The notes under the pieces: generated by a model
Seen by the model: only the letters and a program-made list of their open reading frames with translations
The model's database searches: none
What the model was told of the DNA's origin: nothing
Made by a program: the position numbers and the translations under genes
Origin: CF-162 sp963667205
GTDB taxonomy: Bacteria > Chloroflexota > Dehalococcoidia > SM23-28-2 > RBG-16-64-32
DNA: 64,000 nucleotides
Assembly (NCBI GenBank): GCA_963667205.1
Contig: OY762959.1
Coordinates: 1,612,001 to 1,676,000, forward strand
Direction: 5' to 3'
In this document: positions 35,057-44,050 of the stretch, piece after piece
Layout: every line of letters begins with the position of its first letter
How positions within the stretch are numbered: position 1 is the first letter of the stretch

Positions 35057-35593
35057 TCAGGCGTCTCCTGCGGGCCCGTCGGAGCGGGTGGCTAGGTGCT
35101 GCTCCCAGTAGCGCCGGAAGATCGCCAGACCCCAGCGGTAGCCCCAGGCGTCGCCGACGCTGTTCGCCAGGTTCGCGGAGAAGATGTAGAAGAAGATCAT
35201 CAGGCCGAAGAAGGCCGTGACTGACCACCACGTCACACCCGCGAACGCCAGCGGAACGAGCGCCAGCGCAACGCCGATCGTTAGCCCGGTCCAGGCGATC
35301 GTCCGCACAACAGCGCCCTCGCGGCCGCGGCGGCGCCGGTGCCCCTCGATCAGTTCGAGCGGCACGCTCTCGACCGTGCCGGCCGCGGCGGCGGACGCGC
35401 CGCAGTGCCGGCAGTCCTCGCCCTCGTCGCGGCGCGGGTGATAGCAGTCGCCGCAGAAGCGGCCGGTGTTGGGGGCACGGCCGGCCAGCACCTCGTCCAG
35501 CCAGGCGATGAGCCGCGCGGAGACGATCTCATCGGCCGCGGCGGCGGGCGCCTCGGAGCTGGAGAGCCGATCGCCGGCCGGCGTCTGTGTCAC
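35057..35593 (-). CDS. Zinc-ribbon membrane protein, hypothetical
   Basis: 178 residues: an N-terminal region with a four-Cys ribbon (FCGDCYHP, CRHCGAS) and two transmembrane helices (TIAWTGLTIGVALALVPLAF and a WWSVTAFFGLMIFFYIF segment). Function unknown. Its GTG start overlaps the PPOX gene stop (TAGTG), so the two form an operon. Confidence 0.7.
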   Translation of the reverse strand: MTQTPAGDRLSSSEAPAAAADEIVSARLIAWLDEVLAGRAPNTGRFCGDCYHPRRDEGEDCRHCGASAAAAGTVESVPLELIEGHRRRRGREGAVVRTIAWTGLTIGVALALVPLAFAGVTWWSVTAFFGLMIFFYIFSANLANSVGDAWGYRWGLAIFRRYWEQHLATRSDGPAGDA

Positions 35594-35997
35594 TACTCGT
35601 CGGACATCATGCCGAAGACCTGGTCCGGCCGGATCACGAAGAGCAGCCGCTGCTCGCCCGGCTGCAGGTTCGGATACTCGTCGAGGCCCATGTACTTCTT
35701 GGCTAGCTTGTGGATGTTCTCGAGAGCGCCGTCTGTCCGCACCTCGATGACCTCGCCCTGGATCGCCGCCGACTTGTACGGCACGTCCTGGTCGAAGATC
35801 GAGATCGCAACGCGGGGATCGCGTCGCACATTGCGGGGCTTGATGCGCCCCTCGGCCGTGTTCACGAGGACGTTGTCGCCCTCGACGTCGACCCAGACAA
35901 CGCTCACCTGCGGCGAGCCGTCGGGCATTAGCGTGGCCAGGTGGCCGAAGTTCTTTCCTTCGAAGAGAGCGCGGATACCGGGGCTGAGAGCGGCCAT
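35593..35997 (-). CDS. PPOX-class F420-dependent-type oxidoreductase
   Basis: 134 residues, one split-barrel flavin-binding domain: FEGKNFGHLATLMPDGSPQVSVVWVDVEGD, NTAEGRIKPRNVRRDPRVAISIFD. The family binds FMN or F420 and acts in cofactor or xenobiotic reduction. F420 use is inferred from family style, not proven here. First gene of a two-gene operon. Confidence 0.85.
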   Translation of the reverse strand: MAALSPGIRALFEGKNFGHLATLMPDGSPQVSVVWVDVEGDNVLVNTAEGRIKPRNVRRDPRVAISIFDQDVPYKSAAIQGEVIEVRTDGALENIHKLAKKYMGLDEYPNLQPGEQRLLFVIRPDQVFGMMSDE

Positions 35998-36266
35998 TTA
36001 ACTAACCTCCTGCTGCATGATCCTCTGTCAGTCTTTAGCGTATAGCCACGAGGCCCGAAGGTCACGCCGCGGTTAGCGAACCGCACGGATTGCGTTAATT
36101 GGCGCCCGGAGCGCCCTCCGACCGTATCGCCGGACGCCCTCCAGCGTCTGTCTTGGTACACGCACCGGGCGACCCGTCCGGCTCGTGAACTGAATCAGCA
36201 GCCAGCGCCGCGAGCAGTGAACCGCCCTCTCTTCGCCCGCGGCGAAGGCACAACAAGGAGCCCCCA

Positions 36267-37684
36267 ATGGCGTGGTTAACCTCGCTGCTCAACAAGCCGG
36301 AGACGGCCCAGGACGAGAGCGCGCCGTCCGCAGAAGATACCCTGAGTGCGGGCGCTGACACCGCGCAGCCGCTCCCCACCGCGGACAGTCCGCCGCTTGT
36401 TATCCTGGCGCCGGACATCGGCGGGGTTAGTTCGTTCCAGCTTCGATCCTTCCCGGACGCGGCGACCGCGGCTGCGGAGATCGAGCAGCTCTCCCCGGAG
36501 ACGCGCCGCGGCACCCACGCTTTCTGGGCGCTTCGCGACGAGCCCGTACTACCAGCCGACGGCCATCGCGAAGCGCTCGTCCTCATTCGGGCCAACCTCA
36601 CGTCGAACGTTGTCTACGCCGTCTCCTTCGTCGACCTTGAGAGCGCCTGGTCGTTCGCACGCTTCGCGAGGCCAAGCGCGGCCTCGACGTCTCCCACCTG
36701 ATCATCCTCTGGGCCTCGTTCGCGACCGTTCGCGAGGAGCTGGACGGGGTCAGCGTTCTGCCCGATTCCGCACCGGCGACGAAGTCACAGCACGCCAGGG
36801 CCTACCCCGGCCACAGCACTATCGAGCTTGAGGCCGTCGAGACCGTGCGGGAGTACGAGCGCCGCGACGAGCCCGTGATCAGCGGCGCAACCGCTGCCGC
36901 CGAAGCACCCGAGCGCAACGCCGAGGTGGAGACGGAGGCGGAACGCCGTGCGGAGGCGGCCCAGTGCGCCGAGGTGGCGGCCGAGGCCGAACGCCGTGCG
37001 GAGGCGGCCCGGCGCGCCGAAGTGGAGGCCGAGGCCGAACGCCGTGCGGAGGCAGCCCGGCGCGCCGAAATGGAAGAGGCTGCCCGAATCGCAAGACAGG
37101 CGCAGGAGCAGCTGCGCGAGGCGCGCGCGGCCGCAGACGCCGCCCGCGCCAAGGCGGAGGCTGAGGCGTCGCGCCGCCGCGAAGCCGAGCGCCGCCTGGA
37201 AGAGCACCGCCTGGCCGCGCTGGCCGCAGCCCGCTCGATCGCCCTCGCCGACATGGAGTCCGGCATCGAGAGCGCGCTCACGATGCCTTCGGCGGCGGCA
37301 GAGCCGCTCGTGCTCGACGCGACGAGCGCCGCGCTGGAAGGCCTCGCCGAGGCGCGCGTGCAGCCGCATGCCGAAGCCGCGTCGCCCACGATCGAGACGC
37401 TCAGCGGCAGCACTCTTGGCGATGAGGATGAGCCGACGGCGCGGGGCACCGTCTTCGCGCACGCGCCGGCCTTCGAGACCGCGGAGGCCGCCGAGGCGGT
37501 CGAAAACCCCCGGCATCTGCGTCGCGCGGACGACCCCGGCGATCCTGCCGATGACGCGCCGAAGATGCCGAAGCTGGACGATTTCGACATCGCCTACGAA
37601 GTCGCGCGCCTGCTGGAGAACCGTCGCTGGGAAAAGCGGGACGAGCCGTTCCAGGGCTTCGAGTCGCCGCCGGGCCGCTTCTAG
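36267..37684 (+). pseudogene. Large coiled-coil protein of the GFxSPPGRF family, one frameshift
   Basis: Start MAWLTSLLNKP after AAGGAG. Residues about 50-160 hold two similar beta-alpha-beta modules (SFQLRSFPDAATAAAEIEQL...FWALRDEP and VYAVSFVDLESAWSF...IILWASFATV). The frame breaks inside the second module at about 36650-36665 and continues in another frame as REAKRGLDVSHLIILWASF. Next comes a long Ala/Glu/Arg coiled coil with three AEAERRAEAARRAE repeats (36930-37230), then a linker and the tail NRRWEKRDEPFQGFESPPGRF. No family known to me. 36002-36266 upstream has no gene. Confidence 0.7.
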
Positions 37685-37687
37685 CCG

Positions 37688-37957
37688 CTAATCGTGACCG
37701 ATCTTGCGGTCCGGGGCGATGCGGTCCCGGACCGCTCGCTTGACGTCGGCCGGGTCCGGCATCTGCTTCGTCTCCCGGTTCGTGGCGATGACCTCGCCGC
37801 CGAGCGTCACCTCGAAGATGCCGCCACTGCCCGGCACGATCGCGACCTCACCAAGGTCCTCGCCGAACGTGGTCAGCAGCTCTTGCGCCATCCACGACGC
37901 GCGCAGCAGGAAGCGGCACTTCGTGCAGTACGTGATCTCGATGCGCGGCGCCGCCAT
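37688..37957 (-). CDS. SelT/SelW/SelH-like redox protein (Cys form)
   Basis: 89 residues of the Rdx family with the N-terminal redox motif CTKC (YCTKCRFLLRASWMAQELL) followed by GSGGIFEVTLGGEVIATNRET. Selenoprotein relatives carry Sec in place of the second Cys; here both are Cys. Likely a thioredoxin-fold redox protein. It follows the CopD-like gene by 4 bp. Confidence 0.88.
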   Translation of the reverse strand: MAAPRIEITYCTKCRFLLRASWMAQELLTTFGEDLGEVAIVPGSGGIFEVTLGGEVIATNRETKQMPDPADVKRAVRDRIAPDRKIGHD

Positions 37958-37961
37958 GGCG

Positions 37962-38486
37962 CTACTCGATAACGAACGAATAGCTGTGGTTCGAGAGGAC
38001 GGCGCCCAGGTAGAGCGCCACGATGCTCGCCAGCAGCGCAGAGCCGCTTGTCGCCATCGATAGGCGCCGCACGCGCCGCACCGCCGCTTCGTCCGCGCTG
38101 GCGTCCTCCATCAATCGCAGCTGGCGCGGCCCGACCGAGAACGTGTGCACCGCCGTCAGCACCAACGCCACGGCGACCAGCGCCATCTTCTCCCAGAAGA
38201 TCCGCGTGAAGCGGAAGTCGGAGCTGAGAAGGTCGCCGGCGTTTTGGCCGGGCAGGTCACCGGCGGCGACGAACAGGTTCGTGATGCCCGTGACGATGAT
38301 CACCGCCATCGCCGACCAGCCGAGCCAGCCGAAGCGCGCTGTCAGCGTCCGCATCACGCGCGCCCGCAGGCCGGCGTCTTCGATCGTGCGCACGGCCGGC
38401 ACGGCGGCCGCGAAGAGGAACACCTGCGGGCCGATCCAGAGCGTGATTGCGAAAACGTGCAGCCACGTGCTGATTGCGTCGACCAT
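37962..38486 (-). CDS. CopD/DUF4149-like integral membrane protein
   Basis: 174 residues, four transmembrane helices (WLHVFAITLWIGPQVFLFAA, WLGWSAMAVIIVTGITNLFV, WEKMALVAVALVLTAVHTFS, GSALLASIVALYLGAVL). His-bearing helix 1 resembles the CopD family of copper-related membrane proteins. The exact role is unknown. 3 bp downstream of purA, probably co-transcribed. Confidence 0.7.
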   Translation of the reverse strand: MVDAISTWLHVFAITLWIGPQVFLFAAAVPAVRTIEDAGLRARVMRTLTARFGWLGWSAMAVIIVTGITNLFVAAGDLPGQNAGDLLSSDFRFTRIFWEKMALVAVALVLTAVHTFSVGPRQLRLMEDASADEAAVRRVRRLSMATSGSALLASIVALYLGAVLSNHSYSFVIE

Positions 38487-38489
38487 CGG

Positions 38490-39788
38490 TTAGCCAATCT
38501 GCCGCATGCTGATCGCCTGCTCACGCTCGGGCCCGACGGAGATCAGGCAGAGCGGCACACCCAGCTTCTCCTGGATGAACTGTACGTAGCCCTGCGCCGC
38601 TTCCGGCAGGTCCTCGAAGCGTCGTACGCCCGCCGTCTCGGAGCGCCAGCCGGGCAGCTCTTCGTAGACGGGCTCAGCGTTCGCCAGGTCGAGCCCGCTC
38701 GCCGGCATCGAGTCGACGGTGCGCGAGCCGATGCGGTAGGCGGTGCAGACCTTGATCGTGTCGAACTGGTCGAGCACGTCGAGCCGCGTCAGCGCCGCAC
38801 CGCCGATGCCGTTGGCCTGCGCCGTGAAGCGCGCCGCCACGGCGTCGAACCAGCCGCAGCGCCGCGGCCGGCCCGTGGTGGAGCCGTACTCCGGGCGCGG
38901 ACCGCCTTCGCGCAGCATATCGCCCGTCTCGTCGAGGAGCTCCGTCGGGAAGGGGCCGTTGCCGACGCGCGTGCAGTAGGTCTTGTAGACGCCCAGCACG
39001 CTGTCGATGTGCGTCGGGCCGATGCCCATGCCGACGGCCGCGCCGGCCGCCAGCGAGGACGGCACCGACGACGTCACGTACTCGTACGTGCCGAGGTCAA
39101 GATCGAGGAGTGCGCCCTGCGCGCCTTCGAGCAGGACGGGCTCGTCGGCCGCCAGCGCCTTGTGCATGAGGACGTTCGTATCGGCGATATAGGGGGCGAG
39201 CCGCTGGCCGTAGCCCACGTACTCGTCGAGCACGGCCTCCGCGTTCACGCCGTCGGTCTCGTACAGCTTCTCGAGCACGGCGTTCTTGTAGGGCACGAGA
39301 AAGCCGAACAGGTTCGCCAGCGCTTCGCGGTCGGCGATGTCGGCGACGCGAACCCCCGCGCGGCCGACCTTATCGACGAACGCCGGGCCGACGCCGCGGC
39401 CGGTCGTGCCGATGGCGCCATCGCCGCGCAGCTCCTCGTCCTTGACGTCGATCAACCGGTGCCAGGGCATGAGTACGTGCGCGCGGTCGCTCAGGAAGAG
39501 GCGGCCCTTGACCTTCACGCCGCGCTCTTCGAGGTGCTCGATCTCCTTCAGCAGCTCGATCGGGTCGACTACGCAGCCGTTGCCGATGAGGCAGATCTTA
39601 TCGGGGTAGAAGATGCCGGCAGGCACGAGGTGGAGCTTGAACTCGCCGAGGTCGTTGATGATCGTGTGGCCGGCGTTATTGCCCGCCGAGTAGCGCGCGA
39701 CGATGTGCGCCTTCTCCGCGAGGAAGTCGATGATCCGGCCTTTGCCTTCGTCCCCCCACTGGCCACCGATAACGACTGTGACTGACAT
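38490..39788 (-). CDS. purA: Adenylosuccinate synthetase
   Basis: 432 residues. Converts IMP and Asp to adenylosuccinate with GTP in AMP synthesis. The N-terminal GGQWGDEGKGRIID P-loop with catalytic Asp, NAGHT (catalytic His) and GAQGALLDLDLGTYEYVTSS are clear. The start is fixed at MSVTVVIGGQWGDEG by family length; a frame upstream to 39917 is low-quality. A hairpin lies between its ribosome binding site and the ATG. Confidence 0.96.
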   Translation of the reverse strand: MSVTVVIGGQWGDEGKGRIIDFLAEKAHIVARYSAGNNAGHTIINDLGEFKLHLVPAGIFYPDKICLIGNGCVVDPIELLKEIEHLEERGVKVKGRLFLSDRAHVLMPWHRLIDVKDEELRGDGAIGTTGRGVGPAFVDKVGRAGVRVADIADREALANLFGFLVPYKNAVLEKLYETDGVNAEAVLDEYVGYGQRLAPYIADTNVLMHKALAADEPVLLEGAQGALLDLDLGTYEYVTSSVPSSLAAGAAVGMGIGPTHIDSVLGVYKTYCTRVGNGPFPTELLDETGDMLREGGPRPEYGSTTGRPRRCGWFDAVAARFTAQANGIGGAALTRLDVLDQFDTIKVCTAYRIGSRTVDSMPASGLDLANAEPVYEELPGWRSETAGVRRFEDLPEAAQGYVQFIQEKLGVPLCLISVGPEREQAISMRQIG

Positions 39789-39821
39789 AGAACCGGGGCC
39801 GTCTGACGGCCCCTTCTCCTT
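39789..39821 (-). promoter_or_regulatory. Hairpin between Shine-Dalgarno and purA start
   Basis: On the minus strand AAGGAG (39821-39816) lies 27 nt upstream of the ATG, too far to act directly. A stable hairpin (GGGGCCG/CGGCCCC, up to 9 bp, 39795-39813) fills the gap. If folded, the effective spacing is 8 nt. Such a stem could bridge the site to the start codon. Confidence 0.55.
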
Positions 39822-39944
39822 TCGGCTCTGAAACCTCAGGCAGTATAAAGGCGCGTGCTGGCGCGGGCAAGGCGGCCGGCAAGAACCAGCGCGCCGGTGT
39901 AATCGTATCGCCTGCAAGACCCTTACTTTGCTAGGAGGCAGCGA

Positions 39945-40347
39945 ATGCTCCGGAGTATCCTCGTACTGGCCACGCTTGCGCTCGCGCTGGCCGCCGCCTG
40001 TGGCGACGATGACGGCGGCGGACCCACCGACACAGCACCTCCCGCTACCGACACACCCACAGACGCCCCGACGGACGCCCCGGACGACGGCGTGATCGCG
40101 CTACAAGCGGTCGACTTCGCCTTCAGCGAGGCGTCGATCAGCGCCGAGGTTGGATCGAGCGTTACGGTGGGATTTTTCGAACGAGGGCCTGGCGACGCAC
40201 ACCTTCACGGTGGACGAGCTCGAAGTCGACCTGCTGCTATCGAGTGACGGGAGCGGCACCGTCGATTTCACGTTCCCGGACGAGAGCTTCGAGTTCTACT
40301 GCCGCATCCATCCGTCGGACATGCGCGGCACGCTCGAACCCAGCTAG
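39945..40347 (+). pseudogene. Cupredoxin lipoprotein, one frameshift
   Basis: Lipoprotein signal (LATLALALAAACGDD, Cys as lipid site), a Thr/Pro/Asp-rich linker, then a plastocyanin-like domain: LQAVDFAFSEASISAEVGSSVTV, break, DFSNEGLATHTFTVDELEVD and the copper ligands HTF and FYCRIHPSDM. The break at about 40168-40171 is one extra G. Without it the protein would be a normal type 1 copper protein of about 134 residues, presumably periplasmic or surface-bound. Confidence 0.8.
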
Positions 40348-41711
40348 TCGCGACGGCGCCAGCGCGTGCCGCCCTGCACGTCCTCGAGCGTGATCCCGAG
40401 CTCCAGCAGGCGGTCGCGCACCTTGTCGGAGAGCGCGAACTGCTTCTCGTCGCGCAGGTCGCCCCGTAGCTCAACGAGCAGGTCGATGAAGGCGTCCGCG
40501 CCCGCCGCAGTCTCACGCTCCCGCAGCGTCAGTCCCAGCACGCCGGCCAGCTCTCGCAGCACCGCCTGAGCCTCGCCGACGCCGCGGCCCTCGTCACGCG
40601 CGCGGTTGATCTCGCGCGCCAGGTCGAAGAGGCGGGCAAGTGCCCCGGCCGTGTTCAAGTCGTCGTCCATCGAGGCGATGAAGCGCTCGCGGAACTGATC
40701 GCCGGGGATATCGGCGGCCGGGCCCTCGCCCGGCACGGAGGCCGCCAGCTGCAGCCGCTCCGCGGCGCGCTTGCCGGACTCCAGCGCCTCCTCTGAGTAG
40801 CCCAGCGGCGCCCGGTAGTGCGCGGTCATCACGAAGATGCGGATGCCGTCGCTGCCGTAGCGCTCCAGCCCCTCGCGGATCGTGATGATGTTGCCCAGCG
40901 ACTTGCTCATCTTCTCTTCGTCCAGCGTCAGCCAGCCGTTGTGCATCCAGTGGCGGACGAACGGCTTGACGCCGGTGAAGCCCTCCGCCTGGGCGATCTC
41001 GTTCTCGTGGTGCGGGAAGATCAGGTCCTGGCCACCGCCGTGCATGTCCAGCGTGGCGCCGAGGTAACGGTAGGACATGGCGGAGCACTCGATGTGCCAG
41101 CCCGGCCGGCCGTTCCCCCACGGGCTCTCCCACGAAGGCTCGTCCGGCTTGGCCGCCTTCCAGAGCGCGAAGTCGGCAGGGTCGCGCTTCTCCTCGTCTA
41201 CTTCGACGCGCGCGCCGGCCCGCATCGAGTCGACGTCGCGGCCGGAGAGCTTGCCGTAGCCAGCGTCGCTGCGCACGTCGAAGTAGACGTCGCCGCTCTC
41301 CACGGCGTAGGCGCGCTTCTTTTCGATCAGCCCCTGCACCATCTCGACGATCTGCGGGATCTCCTGCGTGGCGCGCGGGTAGATGTCCGCAGGCGTGATG
41401 TTCAGCTCGCGCATCTCGTCCTCGTACTCCTCAATGTACTCGGCGGCGAGCTGGTCGTAGGAGATGCCGCGCTCGGCGGCGCGGGCGATGATGCGGTCAT
41501 CGATGTCGGTGTAGTTCTGGACGTGCTTCACCTTGAAGCCGCGGTACTCCAGGTAACGCCGCAGCACGTCGAAGATGATGTAGCTCATGGCGTGGCCGAT
41601 GTGCGAGTGGTCGTAAGGCGTGATCCCGCAGACGTAGATCTTGAGGGCGTCGTCAGGCTGCTTCACCTCTTCGACGCGCCGAGACATCGTGTTGTAGAGG
41701 CGCAGCGTCAT
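40344..41711 (-). CDS. cysS: Cysteinyl-tRNA synthetase
   Basis: 455 residues. Class I synthetase with YVCGITPYDHSHIGHA (Zn Cys and HIGH motif), HIECSAMS, GGGQDLIFPHHENEIAQ and KMSKS in EEKMSKSLGN. It charges tRNA-Cys. Its ATG overlaps the cysE stop by 4 bp, so cysteine synthesis and use are coupled. Converges with the cupredoxin gene with a 4-bp overlap. Confidence 0.97.
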   Translation of the reverse strand: MTLRLYNTMSRRVEEVKQPDDALKIYVCGITPYDHSHIGHAMSYIIFDVLRRYLEYRGFKVKHVQNYTDIDDRIIARAAERGISYDQLAAEYIEEYEDEMRELNITPADIYPRATQEIPQIVEMVQGLIEKKRAYAVESGDVYFDVRSDAGYGKLSGRDVDSMRAGARVEVDEEKRDPADFALWKAAKPDEPSWESPWGNGRPGWHIECSAMSYRYLGATLDMHGGGQDLIFPHHENEIAQAEGFTGVKPFVRHWMHNGWLTLDEEKMSKSLGNIITIREGLERYGSDGIRIFVMTAHYRAPLGYSEEALESGKRAAERLQLAASVPGEGPAADIPGDQFRERFIASMDDDLNTAGALARLFDLAREINRARDEGRGVGEAQAVLRELAGVLGLTLRERETAAGADAFIDLLVELRGDLRDEKQFALSDKVRDRLLELGITLEDVQGGTRWRRRD

Positions 41712-42400
41712 TCAGAAGCCGCCGGCTTGGGCCTGGCTTTCGTCGCCGTCCGCCGGCGTGCCGGCTTCGGCTTCTCCAGCGCCTTCAACCGCGCTTCCAG
41801 CTCGGCGATCCGGCCCTCCAGCTCCTGGATGATGTCCCACTCCGGGTCAGGCAGCCGCAGCACGGTGTCGTCTCCGGGATCGGCGAAGGCGACGACGTGA
41901 CCCGGGACGCCGACTACAGTGGCGTTCGGCGGCACGTTGGTGACGACGACGGAACCGGCGCCGATCTTGGCGTTCTCACCGATGGTGACGTCGCCGATCA
42001 CCTTGGCGCCGGCGCCGACGACGACGTTGTCGCCCAGCGTCGGGTGGCGCTTAGCCCGGCGCGTGCTCGTCCCGCCCAGAGTTACGCCCTGGAAGAGGTG
42101 TACGTTGTCGCCGATGATTGTCGTCTCGCCAACGACGACGCCCATGCCGTGGTCGATGAAGAACGACTCGCCGATCAGCGCGCCGGGGTGGATCTCGATC
42201 CCGGTGAGGAACCGGCCGACGTGCGCGAGCAGCCGCGCGGGCACGTGGGCGCCTCTCAGGTGCAGCTCATGAGCGAGGCGGTGGATCTGGCGAGCGTGAA
42301 AGCCGGGGTACGTGAGTACGACCTCAAGGTCGTTGACGGCGGCCGGGTCGCGTTGGCGGGCCGCATTGATATCGCGTCTAATCTGGCGTAAGAGCCCCAT
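41708..42400 (-). CDS. cysE: Serine O-acetyltransferase
   Basis: 230 residues: N-terminal helical domain, then the left-handed beta-helix (HPGALIGESFFIDHGMGVVVGETTIIGDNV, GVTLGGTS). Makes O-acetylserine for cysteine synthesis. A Pro/Lys/Arg-rich C-terminal tail (EKPKPARRRTATKARPK) follows a short coiled coil. GGGAG site. Leads the cysE-cysS operon. I saw no T-box or SAM-type riboswitch in 42401-42500. Confidence 0.95.
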   Translation of the reverse strand: MGLLRQIRRDINAARQRDPAAVNDLEVVLTYPGFHARQIHRLAHELHLRGAHVPARLLAHVGRFLTGIEIHPGALIGESFFIDHGMGVVVGETTIIGDNVHLFQGVTLGGTSTRRAKRHPTLGDNVVVGAGAKVIGDVTIGENAKIGAGSVVVTNVPPNATVVGVPGHVVAFADPGDDTVLRLPDPEWDIIQELEGRIAELEARLKALEKPKPARRRTATKARPKPAASE

Positions 42401-42662
42401 GGCTCGTCTCTCCCTTCGCTGATCTATCGAGCATACCGGTCAGGCCCCATCGTCCGCACGAGGCGGACCGGGGGCCCGATACAGGCGCAGGACGCGCAGA
42501 TGCCACGCCCTGCGGAGCCGTGGGACCGGCTGCCCGCAGCCGGAAGAGACGTCGGTCGCATAGAGAACATTATAGGGGAAGCCCGCGACGGACTGTAGCG
42601 GCCCGCCCGCCCGACGCCGATGTGATAACTTATCCCCTGCCATTCACGCCCCGGAGAACCCC

Positions 42663-42842
42663 TTGCACCACCGCCTCTACGTTCGCGCCGCACCCGTTGT
42701 CGCCCGATACGCGACCCTCACCTTGAGAATCGGCCTGCGGGAGCTGCTGCCGATCGGCCTCGGCAGGGCGCTGCTGCTGAGCAAGGAAGGATCGCGATTG
42801 CGGCGGCTCCTTCGACCGCGGTCGCGGACCGCCGGGGCCTAG
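42663..42842 (+). CDS. Possible 59-residue basic protein
   Basis: A TTG-started frame with GGAG just upstream encodes a Leu/Arg-rich peptide (LRIGLRELLPIGLGRALLL, then RLRRLLRPRSRTAG). Its stop is 12 bp before the PAP2 gene ATG, in the same direction. No family known. It may be a real small protein or chance. Confidence 0.3.
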   Translation: MHHRLYVRAAPVVARYATLTLRIGLRELLPIGLGRALLLSKEGSRLRRLLRPRSRTAGA

Positions 42843-42854
42843 CCGGTCTCGTCT

Positions 42855-43724
42855 ATGCACGATCAGGGCGGCGCCAAAGGCGGCTTCCACTGGCGCTCCC
42901 TTTTGCCGGCGCTCAGCCGCCGCGATCTGCTCGAGGGTGCGATCATCGCGATCGCCTTCCTGCTCTACTTCTGGGTGCGCGGCGCCGTCGTCGACCGGCC
43001 CGAGGCCGCCTACTGGCACGCCCGAGACTTGATCGACCTGCAGCGCTCGCTCGGCTTCTTCTGGGAGGACAACCTTAACGACTGGATCGCCGGCCGCAAG
43101 TTCTGGGCGCAGCTGATGAACGTCAGCTACTTCTACCTGCACTTCCCGCTGATCATCGCCTTCGGAATGTGGCTCTACTACTACCGGCGCCGCCAGTACA
43201 CGTTCGTCCGCGACTCGTTCCTCGCTTCGGGCGCGATCGCGCTGGTCATCTACTGGCTCTATCCGGTGGCGCCGCCGCGGGAGCTGCCTGAGCTGGCCGC
43301 CCAGTTCGACGCGGCGGCGCCGGCGTACGTCCTCAGCTTCTTCGACACAATGGAGGCCTACCTCGGCTACGCTTACGATACGCAGTCCACGCGGGCCTTC
43401 GTGAACCCCTACGCCGCGATGCCCAGCCTCCACTTCGGCTGGGACCTCCTGCTGGGGCTGGCCGTATTCGGCGCCTTTCGCCGCACGCGCCTGGCCCGGC
43501 CCGCCCTTGCGATCGGCGTCGCCTTGCCGGCGCTGCAGGTGATCTCGATCACGACGACGGCGAACCACTTCTTAATCGACGCCGTCGCTGGTGGGATCGT
43601 GGCGCTCGCGGGGCTCGGCGTCGCGTTGGCGCTGCGCCGGTGGGGTTATCCGTGGCTCGTCGAGCAGATACGGCGGCTCCCGTGGCAGTCGGCGCGGCGC
43701 CTGCTGCTCGGCGACGCGGCCTAG
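42855..43724 (+). CDS. PAP2-superfamily membrane phosphatase/transferase
   Basis: 289 residues, about six transmembrane helices. Active-site motifs are readable: YPVAPPRELP (domain 1 region), MPSLHFGWDLL (PSLH) and TTTANHFLIDAVAGG (second His and Asp). The pattern fits the inositol phosphorylceramide synthase-like PAP2 branch, which handles lipid phosphates or polar head groups. The substrate is unknown. It overlaps the next gene's stop by 4 bp. Confidence 0.88.
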   Translation: MHDQGGAKGGFHWRSLLPALSRRDLLEGAIIAIAFLLYFWVRGAVVDRPEAAYWHARDLIDLQRSLGFFWEDNLNDWIAGRKFWAQLMNVSYFYLHFPLIIAFGMWLYYYRRRQYTFVRDSFLASGAIALVIYWLYPVAPPRELPELAAQFDAAAPAYVLSFFDTMEAYLGYAYDTQSTRAFVNPYAAMPSLHFGWDLLLGLAVFGAFRRTRLARPALAIGVALPALQVISITTTANHFLIDAVAGGIVALAGLGVALALRRWGYPWLVEQIRRLPWQSARRLLLGDAA

Positions 43725-44050
43725 TTCGAGTGGTGGAAGACCGACAGCGGCCCAAGCGCCGCGTAGATCTCCACGGTGACGTCGCTGACGTGCTGCGCCC
43801 ACGCTTCCCAATCGCGGCGCGCTCTGTCCGCCTGCGGACTGCCGATCGCCTCTTGAACGGAAGTGTCGCTCGACATCTCGTACAGCGTCGTCCAGTTGAC
43901 GCCGCGGCGATTGCACGTGGTTCGGTACGCCTTGACGACGCCCGGAATCGCCATGACGTGCGGCAAGTGCTCGCGGCAGTACCAGCGCTCGAACTCCTCC
44001 ATCACGGAGGGCTCGACGCTGGCGCGGACGACGAGATAGGGCGCCGCCAC
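43721..44050 (-). CDS. Dimeric alpha/beta-barrel protein, hypothetical
   Basis: 109 residues: APYLVVRASVEPSVMEEFERWYCREHLPHVMAIPGVVKAYR, followed by TTLYEMSSDTSVQEAIGS. The pattern resembles DUF4286/antibiotic-biosynthesis-monooxygenase-like small proteins. The GTG start overlaps the preceding stop (TAGTG), which favours it over 44080. Confidence 0.65.
   Translation of the reverse strand: MAAPYLVVRASVEPSVMEEFERWYCREHLPHVMAIPGVVKAYRTTCNRRGVNWTTLYEMSSDTSVQEAIGSPQADRARRDWEAWAQHVSDVTVEIYAALGPLSVFHHSN

Noticed and set aside
38145..39785. 546-codon plus-strand ORF
   Set aside because: Antisense to purA and the CopD-like gene; composition is that of a GC-rich shadow frame.
40818..41900. 360-codon plus-strand ORF
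   Set aside because: Antisense to cysS and cysE, both strongly identified.
42401..42500. Riboswitch or T-box before cysE-cysS
   Set aside because: No conserved T-box sequence, specifier hairpin or terminator/antiterminator pair could be recognised.
42424..42693. Minus-strand ORF upstream of cysE
   Set aside because: No ribosome binding site or family resemblance, and it overlaps the intergenic region in a Gly/Arg/Ser-rich shadow frame.
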